Positions 9,408 through 17,983 of a stretch of DNA of 64,000 nucleotides are shown one piece after another (the stretch's first letter is position 1; every line of letters begins with the position of its first letter). This stretch comes from an uncultured Oscillospiraceae bacterium (GTDB taxonomy: Bacteria > Bacillota > Clostridia > Oscillospirales > Oscillospiraceae): assembly GCA_934573735.1 (NCBI GenBank), contig CAKTMC010000008.1, forward strand, positions 26,182 through 90,181, given 5' to 3'. The translations under genes were made by a program, and so were the position numbers. The notes beneath the pieces are model-generated. The model did no database searches, was not told where the DNA came from, and saw nothing but the letters and a program-made list of their open reading frames with translations.

Positions 9408-9436
9408 TTGTAAATTCTGATAGTGTACGTTATAAT
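9408..9436 (+). promoter_or_regulatory. Promoter of the GntR-family gene
   Basis: TTGTAA (9408-9413), a 17-base spacer and a perfect TATAAT (9431-9436). A symmetric element ATA-N2-GTAC-N2-TAT (9420-9433) lies in the spacer and could be the operator of the GntR protein itself. Confidence 0.7.
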
Positions 9437-9466
9437 AAAATCAAATTAAGACTTGGAGGCTGCGTT

Positions 9467-10204
9467 ATGGATCAATACAGACTCAAGGAATATATTTCCG
9501 CAAACCCCGACGCAAAGCTGCGCGACCTTGTCACAAGGCTGCTTTACGATGATATCGTTGAGCTGCGCATCACTCCCGGCTCAAAGCTCAATGTCAACCA
9601 GATAGCCGCGTCTCTCGGCATCTCACGAACTCCCGTTGCGGAGGCGATAATAAAGCTTACCGAGGTTGGCTTCGTCATCTCACATCCCGGTCAGAGCGGC
9701 AACTTTGTGCTCGACCTCAGCTTGCCCGATATGATAAATCTTTACCGCGTCCGCAGTGCCATCGAGTGCGAGGCGGCGGCGCTGTGCGCGCATACTGCCG
9801 ACGACGCTACGGTGCGCGAGCTCGGCGCATTGGCCGACGCATTTAAGGAAAGCGTTCTGCGGCGCGATATCCGCGGCATGAAGGATACCGATATGCCCTT
9901 CCACCGTATGCTTATCGACTCCTGCGGCAACCCCTATATCATCCAGAGCTATAACTATCTCTTGCCGAAGCTCACGATGTACCAGTCGTCGATGCTGGAG
10001 TTCATAGGGCGCAGCGGCAATGAGAATAACCCATGGATGCCGAGCATGAGATATCATCATACGGCGGTCGTCTCCGCGATTCGTATGCGCCTGCCGGAGC
10101 TTGCGCGCAGCTCGATGGCGGATCATGTCGATGCGAGCCTGAATTTTACGACCCTGTCCGGCAACGGGGCAGACCCCTTTGCTATGCTTCGCAGCAAGAG
10201 ATAA
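9467..10204 (+). CDS. GntR-family regulator with FCD domain (FadR subfamily)
   Basis: A 245-residue regulator. Residues about 25-85 are a winged helix-turn-helix (LNVNQIAASLGISRTPVAEA). Residues about 95-230 are an all-helical FCD ligand domain with the usual metal-site histidines (P-F-H-R-M-L, R-Y-H-H-T, A-D-H-V-D). CTTGGAGG lies before the ATG. FCD regulators often sense sugar acids (UxuR, ExuR, GntR-type), which fits its place next to the uronate operon. Its target promoters are not proven by the sequence. Confidence 0.9.
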   Translation: MDQYRLKEYISANPDAKLRDLVTRLLYDDIVELRITPGSKLNVNQIAASLGISRTPVAEAIIKLTEVGFVISHPGQSGNFVLDLSLPDMINLYRVRSAIECEAAALCAHTADDATVRELGALADAFKESVLRRDIRGMKDTDMPFHRMLIDSCGNPYIIQSYNYLLPKLTMYQSSMLEFIGRSGNENNPWMPSMRYHHTAVVSAIRMRLPELARSSMADHVDASLNFTTLSGNGADPFAMLRSKR

Positions 10205-10233
10205 GACTAGGTAATTGAATTGGATATAATAAC

Positions 10234-10262
10234 GCCCTCTCGGATATTCTGAGAGGGCATTT
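10234..10262 (+). terminator. Terminator of the GntR gene
   Basis: An 8-base stem GCCCTCTC/GAGAGGGC (10234-10241, 10251-10258) with a 9-base loop, followed by ATTTA. Confidence 0.6.
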
Positions 10263-10346
10263 AAAAACACTCCTGAGTGAGCTTGGATTGAACACAGGAG
10301 GGGACTTACCCATGCAATTCTATACTTTGCCGACAGCTTTGTCTGC
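10261..10346 (+). repeat. Dispersed repeat, family B, copy 1
   Basis: Contains AAAAACACTCCTGAGTGAG and TTTGCCGACAGCTTTGTCTG. The same blocks in the same order occur on the minus strand at about 22294-22403, and the first block recurs at 36664-36684. The intervening bases are only partly conserved. Confidence 0.6.
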
Positions 10347-10354
10347 GGTCTAAA

Positions 10355-10386
10355 CCCCTCTCTTGGCGAACAGCCGAGAGAGGGGT
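10355..10386 (-). terminator. Terminator of the uronate enzyme operon
   Basis: Inverted repeat CCCCTCTCTxGGC/GCCxAGAGAGGGG with a 5-base loop, lying 16 bases beyond the stop of the alcohol dehydrogenase gene read on the minus strand. The T-run is short. Confidence 0.6.
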
Positions 10387-10401
10387 CAAGTTTATAATAT
10401 A

Positions 10402-11430
10402 TTACTTTTCGGGGTCGATGATTATCTTGCAGATATTCGTTCCGTCAAGCATCATCTGAACTGCCTTGTTTATCTCGCTGAGACCGAGGCGGTCGGTGAC
10501 CATGCGGTCAAGACCCATCTCGCGCCAGTTGTCCTCAAGGAAGCGCACGCCCTGCTCAAAGTCCTCCTGACTGTACAGGCGGTTGCCGATGAGCTTTATC
10601 TCCTTGAAGGAGACCTTGCCGATGATGAAGGGATATGCGTCGCCGGAAAGGCCGAGACTCAGCAGCTTACCGCCGCAGCGGCAGAGGTCGGGCATCTGGA
10701 GTATGCAGGCGGGAGCGCCGGAGGTGTCGTACACGATGTCAAAGCCGTGTCCGCCGGTGACCTCGCGCATGAGCTCCATTGCGTCCGTCTCGGTGGGGTT
10801 TATCGTCTCGATGCCCATGGACTCGACAAACTTGCGGCGCGGCTCGTTTATCTCGGAGATGATGACACGCCCTGCGCCCGCGGCCTTTGCAAACACCGCG
10901 ATGTAGAGACCGACGGTAGCGCCGCCGGAGATAAATATCGTGTCGCCCTTCTCTATCCGGGAGTTTACCATGATGTGCTGACCGACGGCAAAGGGTTCGC
11001 CGAGGATGGCAACATCGTCGGGAATATCCTCATCGAGCGCGACAAGCTTGTCAACGCCGACCTTGGTGTATTCGGCAAAGCCGCCGTCAACATGGATGCC
11101 GAGAAGCTTCAGGTTCTCGCAGACCCAAGGAAGCCCGCGCTCGCAGGCGGCGCAGTGTCCGCAGGAGATGATGGGGTTCATGAGCACGCGCTGACCGAGC
11201 TTGAACTTGCCCTCGTAGCCCTCGGGCAGGCTCTCGATGGTGCCGAGTATTTCATGGCTGAGGACGGTGGGAACGGTGGCGGTCATGTGCTTGCCGCGGT
11301 AAACGGTGATATCGGAGCCGCATACGCCCGCGAGCTTGACCTTGATAAGCGCCTCATTCTCGTTCGGGACGGGAACGGGGATATCGCAGAGCTCGAGATC
11401 GAGCCAATTCTTTAATACTGCTGCCTTCAT
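10402..11430 (-). CDS. Zinc-dependent sugar-alcohol/sugar-acid dehydrogenase (MDR family)
   Basis: A 342-residue medium-chain dehydrogenase. Catalytic zinc ligands Cys37 and His59-Glu60 are present, and the structural-zinc cysteines are Cys90, Cys93, Cys96 and Cys104. A Rossmann fold follows (SGGATVGLYIAVFAKAAGA). Closest known types are sorbitol, threonine, galactitol-phosphate and L-idonate dehydrogenases. As the last gene of the eda-kdgK-SDR operon, 12 bases after the SDR gene, it probably interconverts a sugar acid and its keto form using NAD(P). The exact substrate cannot be read from sequence. Confidence 0.88.
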   Translation of the reverse strand: MKAAVLKNWLDLELCDIPVPVPNENEALIKVKLAGVCGSDITVYRGKHMTATVPTVLSHEILGTIESLPEGYEGKFKLGQRVLMNPIISCGHCAACERGLPWVCENLKLLGIHVDGGFAEYTKVGVDKLVALDEDIPDDVAILGEPFAVGQHIMVNSRIEKGDTIFISGGATVGLYIAVFAKAAGAGRVIISEINEPRRKFVESMGIETINPTETDAMELMREVTGGHGFDIVYDTSGAPACILQMPDLCRCGGKLLSLGLSGDAYPFIIGKVSFKEIKLIGNRLYSQEDFEQGVRFLEDNWREMGLDRMVTDRLGLSEINKAVQMMLDGTNICKIIIDPEK

Positions 11431-11442
11431 GCCGCTGTGACC

Positions 11443-12243
11443 TCAGGGCTGCTTGCCGATGTAAGCAAGGATGCCGCCGTCAACATAGAGGACGTGACCG
11501 TTGACAAAGTCGGAGGCGTCGGAGGCGAGGAACACGGCAGGACCCATAAGATCCTCGGTGGTGCCCCAGCGGGCTGCGGGAGTCTTGGCGACGATGAACT
11601 GGTCGAAGGGATGACGGCTGCCGTCGGGCTGACGCTCACGCAGAGGAGCGGTCTGCGGGGTAGCAATGTAGCCGGGTCCGATGCCGTTGCACTGGATGTT
11701 GTACTCGCCGTACTCGGAGCAGATGTTGCGGGTGAGCATCTTCAGACCGCCCTTTGCAGCGGCGTAGGCGGAGACGGTCTCACGGCCGAGCTCGCTCATC
11801 ATGGAGCAGATGTTGATTATCTTGCCGTGACCCTTCTTGATCATGCCGGGGATGACTGCCTTGGAGACGATGTAGGGGGCGACGAGGTCGATATCGACGA
11901 CCTGACGGAAGTCCTTTGCCTCCATCTCGAGCATGGGAACGCGCTTGATGATGCCGGCGTTGTTGACGAGAATGTCAATGGTGCCGAGGTCGCGCTCGAT
12001 GTCGGAAACCATCTTGACAACGTCCTCTTCGTCGGTAACGTCGCAGTAGTAGCCCTTAGCGTCGATGCCCTTCTCGGCATATGCCTTGAGAGCCTCCTCC
12101 ATGTGCTTCTCGCCGCGGCAGTTAAAGGCTATCTTAGCGCCGCAGTTTGCGTATGCCTCGGCTATAGCAAAGCCGATGCCGTAGGCTGCGCCGGTGATAA
12201 GTGCAACCTTGCCCTCGAGGGAAAACTGCTTCATCATATCCAT
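11443..12243 (-). CDS. SDR-family dehydrogenase, KduD/DhuD or gluconate 5-dehydrogenase type
   Basis: A 266-residue classical short-chain dehydrogenase. The cofactor motif TGAAYGIG lies at 18-25, NNAG at 94-97, and the catalytic Ser147, Tyr160 and Lys164 are in place. An insertion after the active site (TPQTAPLRERQPDGSRHPFD) is typical of the gut 'gluconate 5-dehydrogenase' group found in glycosaminoglycan and pectin loci, where the enzyme reduces 2,5-diketo-3-deoxygluconate to 2-keto-3-deoxygluconate. Together with KduI and KdgK here, that KduD-like role is the best inference. AAGGAG precedes the ATG. The 106-base gap upstream holds TATAAT on the minus strand (12294-12299) and may add an internal promoter. 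Confidence 0.85.
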   Translation of the reverse strand: MDMMKQFSLEGKVALITGAAYGIGFAIAEAYANCGAKIAFNCRGEKHMEEALKAYAEKGIDAKGYYCDVTDEEDVVKMVSDIERDLGTIDILVNNAGIIKRVPMLEMEAKDFRQVVDIDLVAPYIVSKAVIPGMIKKGHGKIINICSMMSELGRETVSAYAAAKGGLKMLTRNICSEYGEYNIQCNGIGPGYIATPQTAPLRERQPDGSRHPFDQFIVAKTPAARWGTTEDLMGPAVFLASDASDFVNGHVLYVDGGILAYIGKQP

Positions 12244-12349
12244 AATAATTATCTCCTTTTAAATTATCTGTGCCCTTTTAACGGGGCAAATATATTATAC
12301 GGGAAAACCGCCCGCGCACGGAAATCGGCAGACGGCTTTCGAGGCTTGA

Positions 12350-13375
12350 TTATCTCTGGACTCTGCCGGTGCCGTCGCCGCCCATGAGCTTTTCAACGTC
12401 GGAAACGCCCACGCGGTTGAAGTCGCCGAGGATGCTGTGCTTGAGGCAGGAGGCCGCGACTGCAAACTCAAGTGCGGACTGCTTGCTCTCGTAGTTATTC
12501 AGACCGTAGATAAGGCCGCCCGCGAAGCTGTCGCCGCCGCCGACGCGGTCAACGATGTCGCGGATCTCGTAGTGCTTGGACTCGTAGAAGGTCTCGCCGT
12601 CATTGAGGCAGGCTGCCCAGCCGTTCCAGTCGGCGCTCTTGCTCTCACGCAGGGTGATGGCTATCATCTTCATGTTGGGGTACTGAGCAAGGACCTTGTC
12701 GCCGAGAGCCTTGTACTTGCTGCGGTCAAGCTCGCCGGACTCGACATCGACGTCAACGCTTATCTCGAGGGACTTCTGAACGTCCTCCTCGTTTGCGATG
12801 GCAACATCGACGTAGTTTGCTATCTCACGCATGACCTCGGCAGCGCGAACGCCGTACTTCCAGAGGTTCTTGCGGTAGTTGAGGTCGCAGGAAACGGTGA
12901 TGCCGCGCTTCTTTGCTTCCTTGACGGACTCGAGGGAGAGCTCCTTGGCGCTCTCGGAGATCGCCGGGGTGATGCCGGTGATGTGGAACCAGTCAACGCC
13001 CTCAAAGGCCTTGTCCCAGTCGATATCGCCGGGCTTTGCCATGGCGATGGAGGAATACTCGCGGTCATAGACGACCTTGCTCGGGAGCTGGTTTGCGCCC
13101 GGCTCAAGGAAGTAGATGCCCATACGGCCTGCGCCGCGGATGATACGGCTCACATCAACGCCGAACTTGCGCAGATCCTTGACGCACTCGTCGGCAATGG
13201 CGTTTTTCGGCAGCAGGGTCAGGAAGCTGACGTCCATGCCGTAGTTTGCAAGAGAGACCGCAACGTTTGCCTCGCCGCCGCCGAAAGTGGCCTCGAGCAT
13301 CGGGGTCTGGAAGAAGCGCTCCTGTCCGGGAGCCTTGAGTCTGAGCATTATTTCGCCGAAAGTAAGAACCTTCAT
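12350..13375 (-). CDS. kdgK: 2-keto-3-deoxygluconate kinase (PfkB family)
   Basis: A 341-residue PfkB sugar kinase. Residues 1-60 have the LTFGEIMLRL start and the GGGEANVAVSLA substrate motif; the anion-hole and catalytic motif DRVGGGDSFAGG has its base at Asp281. It phosphorylates 2-keto-3-deoxygluconate to KDPG in the cytoplasm. It starts 16 bases after eda, whose product splits KDPG, and is followed by the SDR that supplies the substrate. TAGGAGG precedes the ATG. Related fructo- and ribokinases cannot be excluded by motif alone, but the context is decisive. Confidence 0.92.
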   Translation of the reverse strand: MKVLTFGEIMLRLKAPGQERFFQTPMLEATFGGGEANVAVSLANYGMDVSFLTLLPKNAIADECVKDLRKFGVDVSRIIRGAGRMGIYFLEPGANQLPSKVVYDREYSSIAMAKPGDIDWDKAFEGVDWFHITGITPAISESAKELSLESVKEAKKRGITVSCDLNYRKNLWKYGVRAAEVMREIANYVDVAIANEEDVQKSLEISVDVDVESGELDRSKYKALGDKVLAQYPNMKMIAITLRESKSADWNGWAACLNDGETFYESKHYEIRDIVDRVGGGDSFAGGLIYGLNNYESKQSALEFAVAASCLKHSILGDFNRVGVSDVEKLMGGDGTGRVQR

Positions 13376-13391
13376 TAGATTATCCTCCTAT

Positions 13392-14345
13392 TTATTTCTG
13401 AAGAAGATGCACGGCAAAGCCGCCGATCTCGTTTTTGAAGTAAACAGCCTTGACGTTCTCCTTGTCCTTGACGGAGTCCCAGTCAAGCTCGTAGCCGCGG
13501 CGCTCCATCTCGGCGATCGCCGGGGTCATCTTGTTGGTGCGGATGGCGATATGACCGTTTGCGCCCTTGAACATGGTCTTCATGACCTCAACGCCGGTGG
13601 AGGCGAAGTTGGAGGAGTTGCCCTGCTTGATGCTGAAATCAAAGGCATTGTTGAAGGCGTTGCAGACCTCCATTGCGCAGTCGCCGCTCGGGGTGTTGAT
13701 GCCGACATGGGCGACCTCGAAGCCGAGGAGGCTCTTTCTTGCGTCCTTGCACAGTGCGGTTATCTTTTCAAAGTTGCCTGCCGCGATATCGGCCTTGGGG
13801 CATATCCAGCTTCCGCCGACAGCGTGGACAACGGGAGAGGAGATGAACTCGGCCAGATTCTGCGCGTTTACGCCGCCGGTCGGGATGAACTTAACGCCGC
13901 CGAAGGGACCCGCCAGCGCCTTGAGTGCGCCGAGACCGCCGTAGACGTTTGCGGGGAAGAACTTGAGAACCTTGAGATTGTGCTTGAGAGCCATCATAAT
14001 CTCGGTCGGGGTCACGCAGCCCGGAGTGATGGCTACGCCGTTATCGCAGCACCAGGAGACAACCTCTTCGTCATAGCCGGGGGCGACGATGAACTTTGCG
14101 CCGCACTCGACGGCGAGCTTGCACTGATCGAGAGTGACGACGGTGCCTGCGCCTACGAGCATCTCGGGGCATTCCTGGGCGACCGCCTTAATGGAGTCGG
14201 CAGCGGCGGCGGTGCGGAAGGTGATCTCCATAACGTCGATACCGCCGGCGAGCATGGCCTTTGCGGTGGGGACGGCATCCTTAGCGTCCTCAAGGACAAC
14301 CACGGGGACTACGCCGGACTGAGCCAGTCTTTTTAATACATCCAT
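13392..14345 (-). CDS. eda: KDPG/KHG aldolase with C-terminal VOC domain
   Basis: A 317-residue fusion. Residues 1-205 are a class I KDPG aldolase: catalytic Glu40, Arg44 and the Schiff-base Lys128 in KFFP, with the phosphate-binding FIPTGGV. It cleaves KDPG to pyruvate and glyceraldehyde-3-phosphate, and usually 4-hydroxy-2-oxoglutarate too. Residues 207-317 (GFEVAHVGIN onward) form a glyoxalase/VOC-like domain absent from the 210-residue E. coli enzyme; similar fusions are known in Clostridia, but the role of the second domain is unknown. First gene of the operon, with CAGGAGG at its start. Confidence 0.92.
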   Translation of the reverse strand: MDVLKRLAQSGVVPVVVLEDAKDAVPTAKAMLAGGIDVMEITFRTAAAADSIKAVAQECPEMLVGAGTVVTLDQCKLAVECGAKFIVAPGYDEEVVSWCCDNGVAITPGCVTPTEIMMALKHNLKVLKFFPANVYGGLGALKALAGPFGGVKFIPTGGVNAQNLAEFISSPVVHAVGGSWICPKADIAAGNFEKITALCKDARKSLLGFEVAHVGINTPSGDCAMEVCNAFNNAFDFSIKQGNSSNFASTGVEVMKTMFKGANGHIAIRTNKMTPAIAEMERRGYELDWDSVKDKENVKAVYFKNEIGGFAVHLLQK

Positions 14346-14432
14346 TTTTCGTTCCTCCTGTAATGATTGTTATTGCTTTTTTTAGGGAAGTACAATATAA
14401 TACTTGCACGGATACGTTGATATTGCCGGATT

Positions 14433-14446
14433 GTAAACCGGTTTAC
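14433..14446. promoter_or_regulatory. LacI-type operator, site 1 of the uronate regulon
   Basis: Perfect palindrome GTAAACCGGTTTAC in the divergent region between eda and the gene at 14459. Its AACCGGTT core recurs at 19206-19213 and 20355-20362. Confidence 0.7.
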
Positions 14447-14458
14447 GAGGTGCAGTAT

Positions 14459-15133
14459 ATGAACAATGAAATAGTTTTGCAGCAGGTGCTCAAGAGCTTT
14501 CAGGACTCCGCCATACGCGACAGGAGCTATTATCCCGAGTTTCGCCGCCGGTGGGAGGCTCTGCTGCGCCGCGCCGCCGAGAGCGGAGAGGCATATTTTG
14601 ATATAGAGTCGGACTCCGTTTTCTCCGTTGAGCACAGCTTTGCGGGCATCGAGACGGTATTTCACTTTGACCAGCTCAAAATCGCCGACTGGTACCGGCA
14701 GGAGCTCGGTCAGAAGAAGCACATCGTCTTTAAGCCTCAAAAGCTCAAGCACGACAGCAGAGGACTGCGCTACCATGAGTATGTATGCAGCTACTCGCCC
14801 GATGCGCCGGAGCCCATGCTCAACGAGGAAAACCGGAACATTATCGCCGCTGCAATGCCGGAGCTTCCGGCGCGGCTTCAGATAGTCTACGGGAACAAGT
14901 GGGTCGATGGGCGCTTTAACGCATTTTTGAAATCGCGGCTCTCGGTATTCCTGATAAACACCGATTACGTCCCCGCGTTTCTTGCAACGCCCTTCGAGCT
15001 TTGCCTGTATCTCTTCCTCATGGACTACTGCATCATAAAAGAGAACTATACGAAGGTCAAGGACGAGGAGCTAAAGCAGTTTCTGCATATCTTCAAGACC
15101 TCGCCGATGCTGAAAATCAAGGGGCTGCTGTAA
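14459..15133 (+). CDS. Conserved protein of unknown function
   Basis: A 224-residue soluble protein that I cannot assign. It has no signal peptide, no membrane segment and no recognised catalytic motif. It is rich in aromatic and charged residues, with the segment YGNKWVDGRFNAFLKSRLSV in the middle and a lysine-rich tail. The ATG at 14459 is chosen over the GTG at 14363 because the longer form would translate the operator region, and GAGG lies upstream. It is divergent from eda, with the palindrome at 14433 only 12 bases before its start, so the uronate regulator probably controls it. Confidence 0.7.
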   Translation: MNNEIVLQQVLKSFQDSAIRDRSYYPEFRRRWEALLRRAAESGEAYFDIESDSVFSVEHSFAGIETVFHFDQLKIADWYRQELGQKKHIVFKPQKLKHDSRGLRYHEYVCSYSPDAPEPMLNEENRNIIAAAMPELPARLQIVYGNKWVDGRFNAFLKSRLSVFLINTDYVPAFLATPFELCLYLFLMDYCIIKENYTKVKDEELKQFLHIFKTSPMLKIKGLL

Positions 15134-15201
15134 CGGCTTATAATAGCCTGAATACGCTTGGATTTTGCTTCACCCTCCCTTATGCGGGAGGGTGTATTTT
15201 T

Positions 15202-16044
15202 TTATCTGAGCTCGTTTACGCCGAAGGTGTCCATGTCGTCAAAGTCCTGATTTTCTCCGCCCATTGCCCATATAAAGGTATAGTTGGAGGAGCCGCAGCC
15301 GGCATGAATGGACCAGGACGGGGAGATGACCGCGTCAAAGTTCTGCATGACGATGTGGCGGGTCTGCTGGGGCTGACCCATGAGATGCATGACTATGCCG
15401 CCCTCGGGGAGATTGAAGTAGGTGTAGACCTCCATTCTGCGCTCGTGGGTGTGAGGCGGGACGGAGTTCCAGACGCTGCCGGGAGCAAGCTGGGTAAGAC
15501 CCATGGAAAGCTGGCAGGTCTCAAGCACGTCGGGGTGGATGAACTGGTTGATAACGCGCTCGTTTGCGTTTTCTCTGCTGCCGCAGGGGCGCTTGTTTGC
15601 GTCCTTGATGGAGATGAAGGTGGTCTTGCAGTCTCTGTGCGCGGGAGCGGAGACGAGGTAGAAGCGTGCGGGGTTTTCCTTATCGTTGCTGCCGAATACG
15701 ACGCTCCTGGTGCTGCGGGAGATGTACAGGCAGTCCTCAAAGTCCAGCTCGTACTTTACGCCGTCAGCCTCTATCCAGCCTGCGCCGCCGAGGTTGAATA
15801 CACCGGCCTCACGGCGCTCAAGGAAGAACTTCGTGCCGAAGTTTGCCCAGACGTCGATGCCCTTATCTATGGGCAGAGCCTCGTTTACGGGCATGATGCC
15901 GAGCACGACCATGCGGTCAACATGGGAATAAACGGTCTGCACGGTGTCAGGCTGATAGAGGTTCTCTATAAGGAACTCTTTTCTCAGCTCCTCCGTGGTA
16001 TAACGCTTTACGTCTTCGGGATTTGCGGAATAGCGGATATCCAT
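15202..16044 (-). CDS. kduI: 5-dehydro-4-deoxy-D-glucuronate isomerase
   Basis: A 280-residue cupin isomerase of the usual KduI length. The zinc ligands seen in the E. coli enzyme have exact counterparts: His198, His200, Glu205 and His247. It converts 4-deoxy-L-threo-5-hexosulose uronate, the product of unsaturated-uronide breakdown, to 2,5-diketo-3-deoxygluconate. It lies 18 bases downstream of the TRAP permease gene dctM and closes that operon, which points to unsaturated uronides or uronates as the imported substrate. CAGGAGG precedes the ATG. Confidence 0.95.
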   Translation of the reverse strand: MDIRYSANPEDVKRYTTEELRKEFLIENLYQPDTVQTVYSHVDRMVVLGIMPVNEALPIDKGIDVWANFGTKFFLERREAGVFNLGGAGWIEADGVKYELDFEDCLYISRSTRSVVFGSNDKENPARFYLVSAPAHRDCKTTFISIKDANKRPCGSRENANERVINQFIHPDVLETCQLSMGLTQLAPGSVWNSVPPHTHERRMEVYTYFNLPEGGIVMHLMGQPQQTRHIVMQNFDAVISPSWSIHAGCGSSNYTFIWAMGGENQDFDDMDTFGVNELR

Positions 16045-16062
16045 TTTGTTTCCTCCTGAATA

Positions 16063-17370
16063 TTATGCGACAAGGCCGAGCGCCTGGGGAATGCACATGG
16101 TGAGCCAAGGCACATAGGTGACAAGCAGCAGGGCTATGAGAATGACGATGAAGAAGGGCATCAGCATTTTGATGATCTGCTCTATCTTGACCTGCTGTAC
16201 GCGGCAGCCGGCAAACAGGATAGCGCCGACCGGGGGAGTCAGGGTACCGACGCAGAGGTTCATGACCATCATAAGGCCGAAGTGAACCGCGCTCATGCCC
16301 CAGGTCTGGACGATGGGCAGGAATATCGGGGTGAATATCAGCACTGCGGGGGTCGGGTCCATGAAGCAGCCGACGATGAGCAGGATGATGTTCATGATGA
16401 GCAGGATGATGTACTTGTTGCTTGTGAAGCCAAGCAGTGCGTTTGCAACGAGTGCGGGGATATGGGTGTAGCTCATGACGTAGCCCATGATACCGGAGAC
16501 GCAGACCAGATACTCGATAACGGCAGTGGTCTTGACGCTGCTCCAGAGGATCTTGGGCAGATCCTTAACGGTGATGTTGCGGTAGATAAGGCTTATGACC
16601 AGGGAGTAGAGCACTGCGATAGCGGAGCCCTCGGTCGCGGTGAAGATGCCGCCGAGGATACCGCCGATAACGACGACTATCATAAGCAGGCTCGGGATGC
16701 CGTCCCAGAGGGTCTTCATGACGAACTTGAAGTTATAGTGCTCGGTGCTGACGTAGCCGCGTCTCTTTGCCATGATGCCGGCGACTATCATGCAGCCGAG
16801 ACCCCAGATGATGCCGGGGATGTAGCCTGCCATGAAGAGCGCGGCGATGGAGACGGAGCCTGCGACGGTGGAGTAGACTATCATGATGTTGCTGGGGGGT
16901 ATCATCATGCCGGTCGGGCCGGAGGCGATGTTGCAGACGGCGATGTATTCATCGGAGTAGCCATCCTCCTTCTCCAGAGGTCCGAGGATGCCGCCCATTG
17001 CAACGGCAGCTGCAACGCCGGAGCCGGACATTGCGCCGAAGAGCATATTGGCAACGATGTTGGTCTGAGCGAGCGCACCGGGGAGACGGTGAGCGACGAG
17101 CTTTGCGCAGCCGACCAGACGGCGCGCTATACCGCCGGAGTTCATGATATTGCCGGCGAGGACGAAGAATGGTATGGCCAGCAGCGAGAAGGAGTTGACG
17201 CTCTGGAACATCTTCTGTGCGGAGATGGTGAGGAAGCCCTGGTTAGGCATGATAACGAACAGTGCCGCGGCGCTGCCGAGACCGATGCTGAGACCGATGG
17301 GAAATCCGAATGCGAGAGTAACAAAGATAATGGCGATCATCAAGATGCCTGCGATTGCTGTAACTGTCAT
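16063..17370 (-). CDS. dctM: TRAP transporter large permease (DctM)
   Basis: A 435-residue membrane protein with about 12-13 membrane segments and the conserved TRAP-M features, for example GVAAAVAMGGILGPL, ASGPTGMMIPPSNIMIVYS and GTLTPPVGAILF. It uses the sodium gradient to import the ligand delivered by DctP. The gap to dctQ is 16 bases, with CAGGAGGTAG at its start. The nearby kduI, kdgK and eda suggest a uronate or unsaturated uronide substrate. Confidence 0.93.
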   Translation of the reverse strand: MTVTAIAGILMIAIIFVTLAFGFPIGLSIGLGSAAALFVIMPNQGFLTISAQKMFQSVNSFSLLAIPFFVLAGNIMNSGGIARRLVGCAKLVAHRLPGALAQTNIVANMLFGAMSGSGVAAAVAMGGILGPLEKEDGYSDEYIAVCNIASGPTGMMIPPSNIMIVYSTVAGSVSIAALFMAGYIPGIIWGLGCMIVAGIMAKRRGYVSTEHYNFKFVMKTLWDGIPSLLMIVVVIGGILGGIFTATEGSAIAVLYSLVISLIYRNITVKDLPKILWSSVKTTAVIEYLVCVSGIMGYVMSYTHIPALVANALLGFTSNKYIILLIMNIILLIVGCFMDPTPAVLIFTPIFLPIVQTWGMSAVHFGLMMVMNLCVGTLTPPVGAILFAGCRVQQVKIEQIIKMLMPFFIVILIALLLVTYVPWLTMCIPQALGLVA

Positions 17371-17386
17371 GTCTTTCTACCTCCTG

Positions 17387-17908
17387 TCATGCGGTTCCGG
17401 ACAGCTCATCACCGTGGGTTCTCGTGCCCTTGGTGTAGTTGCTTATGGCACGGGCACAGTTATATACCGCGTAGTAGAGGGTGATAATTCCGGTGAAGGG
17501 AACGGAGGCGTAAAGGACTGCCTTGGAAACGTGCAGAGACGGGTCTACCTGAAGCGCCTGCTTTGCGGTGTAGAGCCAGCCGCCCCATACGCAGATGAGG
17601 ACGATGAAGGCGAAAAGGCAGATGTTGGTGATGACCTCGACGATCATGTACATCTTGGGGGAAAAGTGGTCTTTAAATATATCAATAGTGAGATGCTCGC
17701 GGCTGCCGTAAACGTAGGCGCTGCCGAACATGATCATCCAAACGAAAAGATACTGGGAAAGGGGCTCGGAAATGGCGCTGGGGGAATGGAAAAGATATCT
17801 GGTGATTACCTGATAGCAGACGAGCACGCTCATCACGCCGAGGGTAACGGTGCCAAGAACCTCAAGGACTTTGTCAACGACAAATTTTATTTTATCAAAT
17901 ATTCTCAC
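17387..17908 (-). CDS. dctQ: TRAP transporter small permease (DctQ)
   Basis: A 173-residue protein with four membrane segments and the usual DctQ pattern (V-C-Y-Q-V-I-T-R-Y near residue 45, E-H-L-T-I-D in the middle). It starts with GTG behind GGAGGCTACTCC. It pairs with the large permease directly downstream. Confidence 0.9.
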   Translation of the reverse strand: MRIFDKIKFVVDKVLEVLGTVTLGVMSVLVCYQVITRYLFHSPSAISEPLSQYLFVWMIMFGSAYVYGSREHLTIDIFKDHFSPKMYMIVEVITNICLFAFIVLICVWGGWLYTAKQALQVDPSLHVSKAVLYASVPFTGIITLYYAVYNCARAISNYTKGTRTHGDELSGTA

Positions 17909-17935
17909 GGAGTAGCCTCCCTCTGGCTTTTTGAA

Positions 17936-17964
17936 AACGGTCCACAGACTTGCTGTGGACCGTT
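17936..17964 (-). other. Intercistronic hairpin between dctP and dctQ
   Basis: A perfect 12-base stem (17936-17947/17953-17964) with a 5-base loop, followed on the minus strand by TTTTC. It could act as a leaky terminator or 3' protector that raises dctP over dctQM. Confidence 0.6.
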
Positions 17965-17983
17965 ATAATGCGGAACTTATAAA

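Noticed and set aside
10363..15133. Long plus-strand open frames opposite eda, kdgK, the SDR and the dehydrogenase (for example 10363-11415, 11437-12387, 13287-14336)
   Set aside because: They lie antisense to genes with intact catalytic motifs. Their sequences are Val/Gly/Ala/Asp-rich artefacts of strong codon bias and they lack ribosome sites.
16282..17484. 400-residue plus-strand frame opposite dctM
   Set aside because: Antisense shadow rich in Asp, His and Gly with no family resemblance; dctM on the minus strand is certain.
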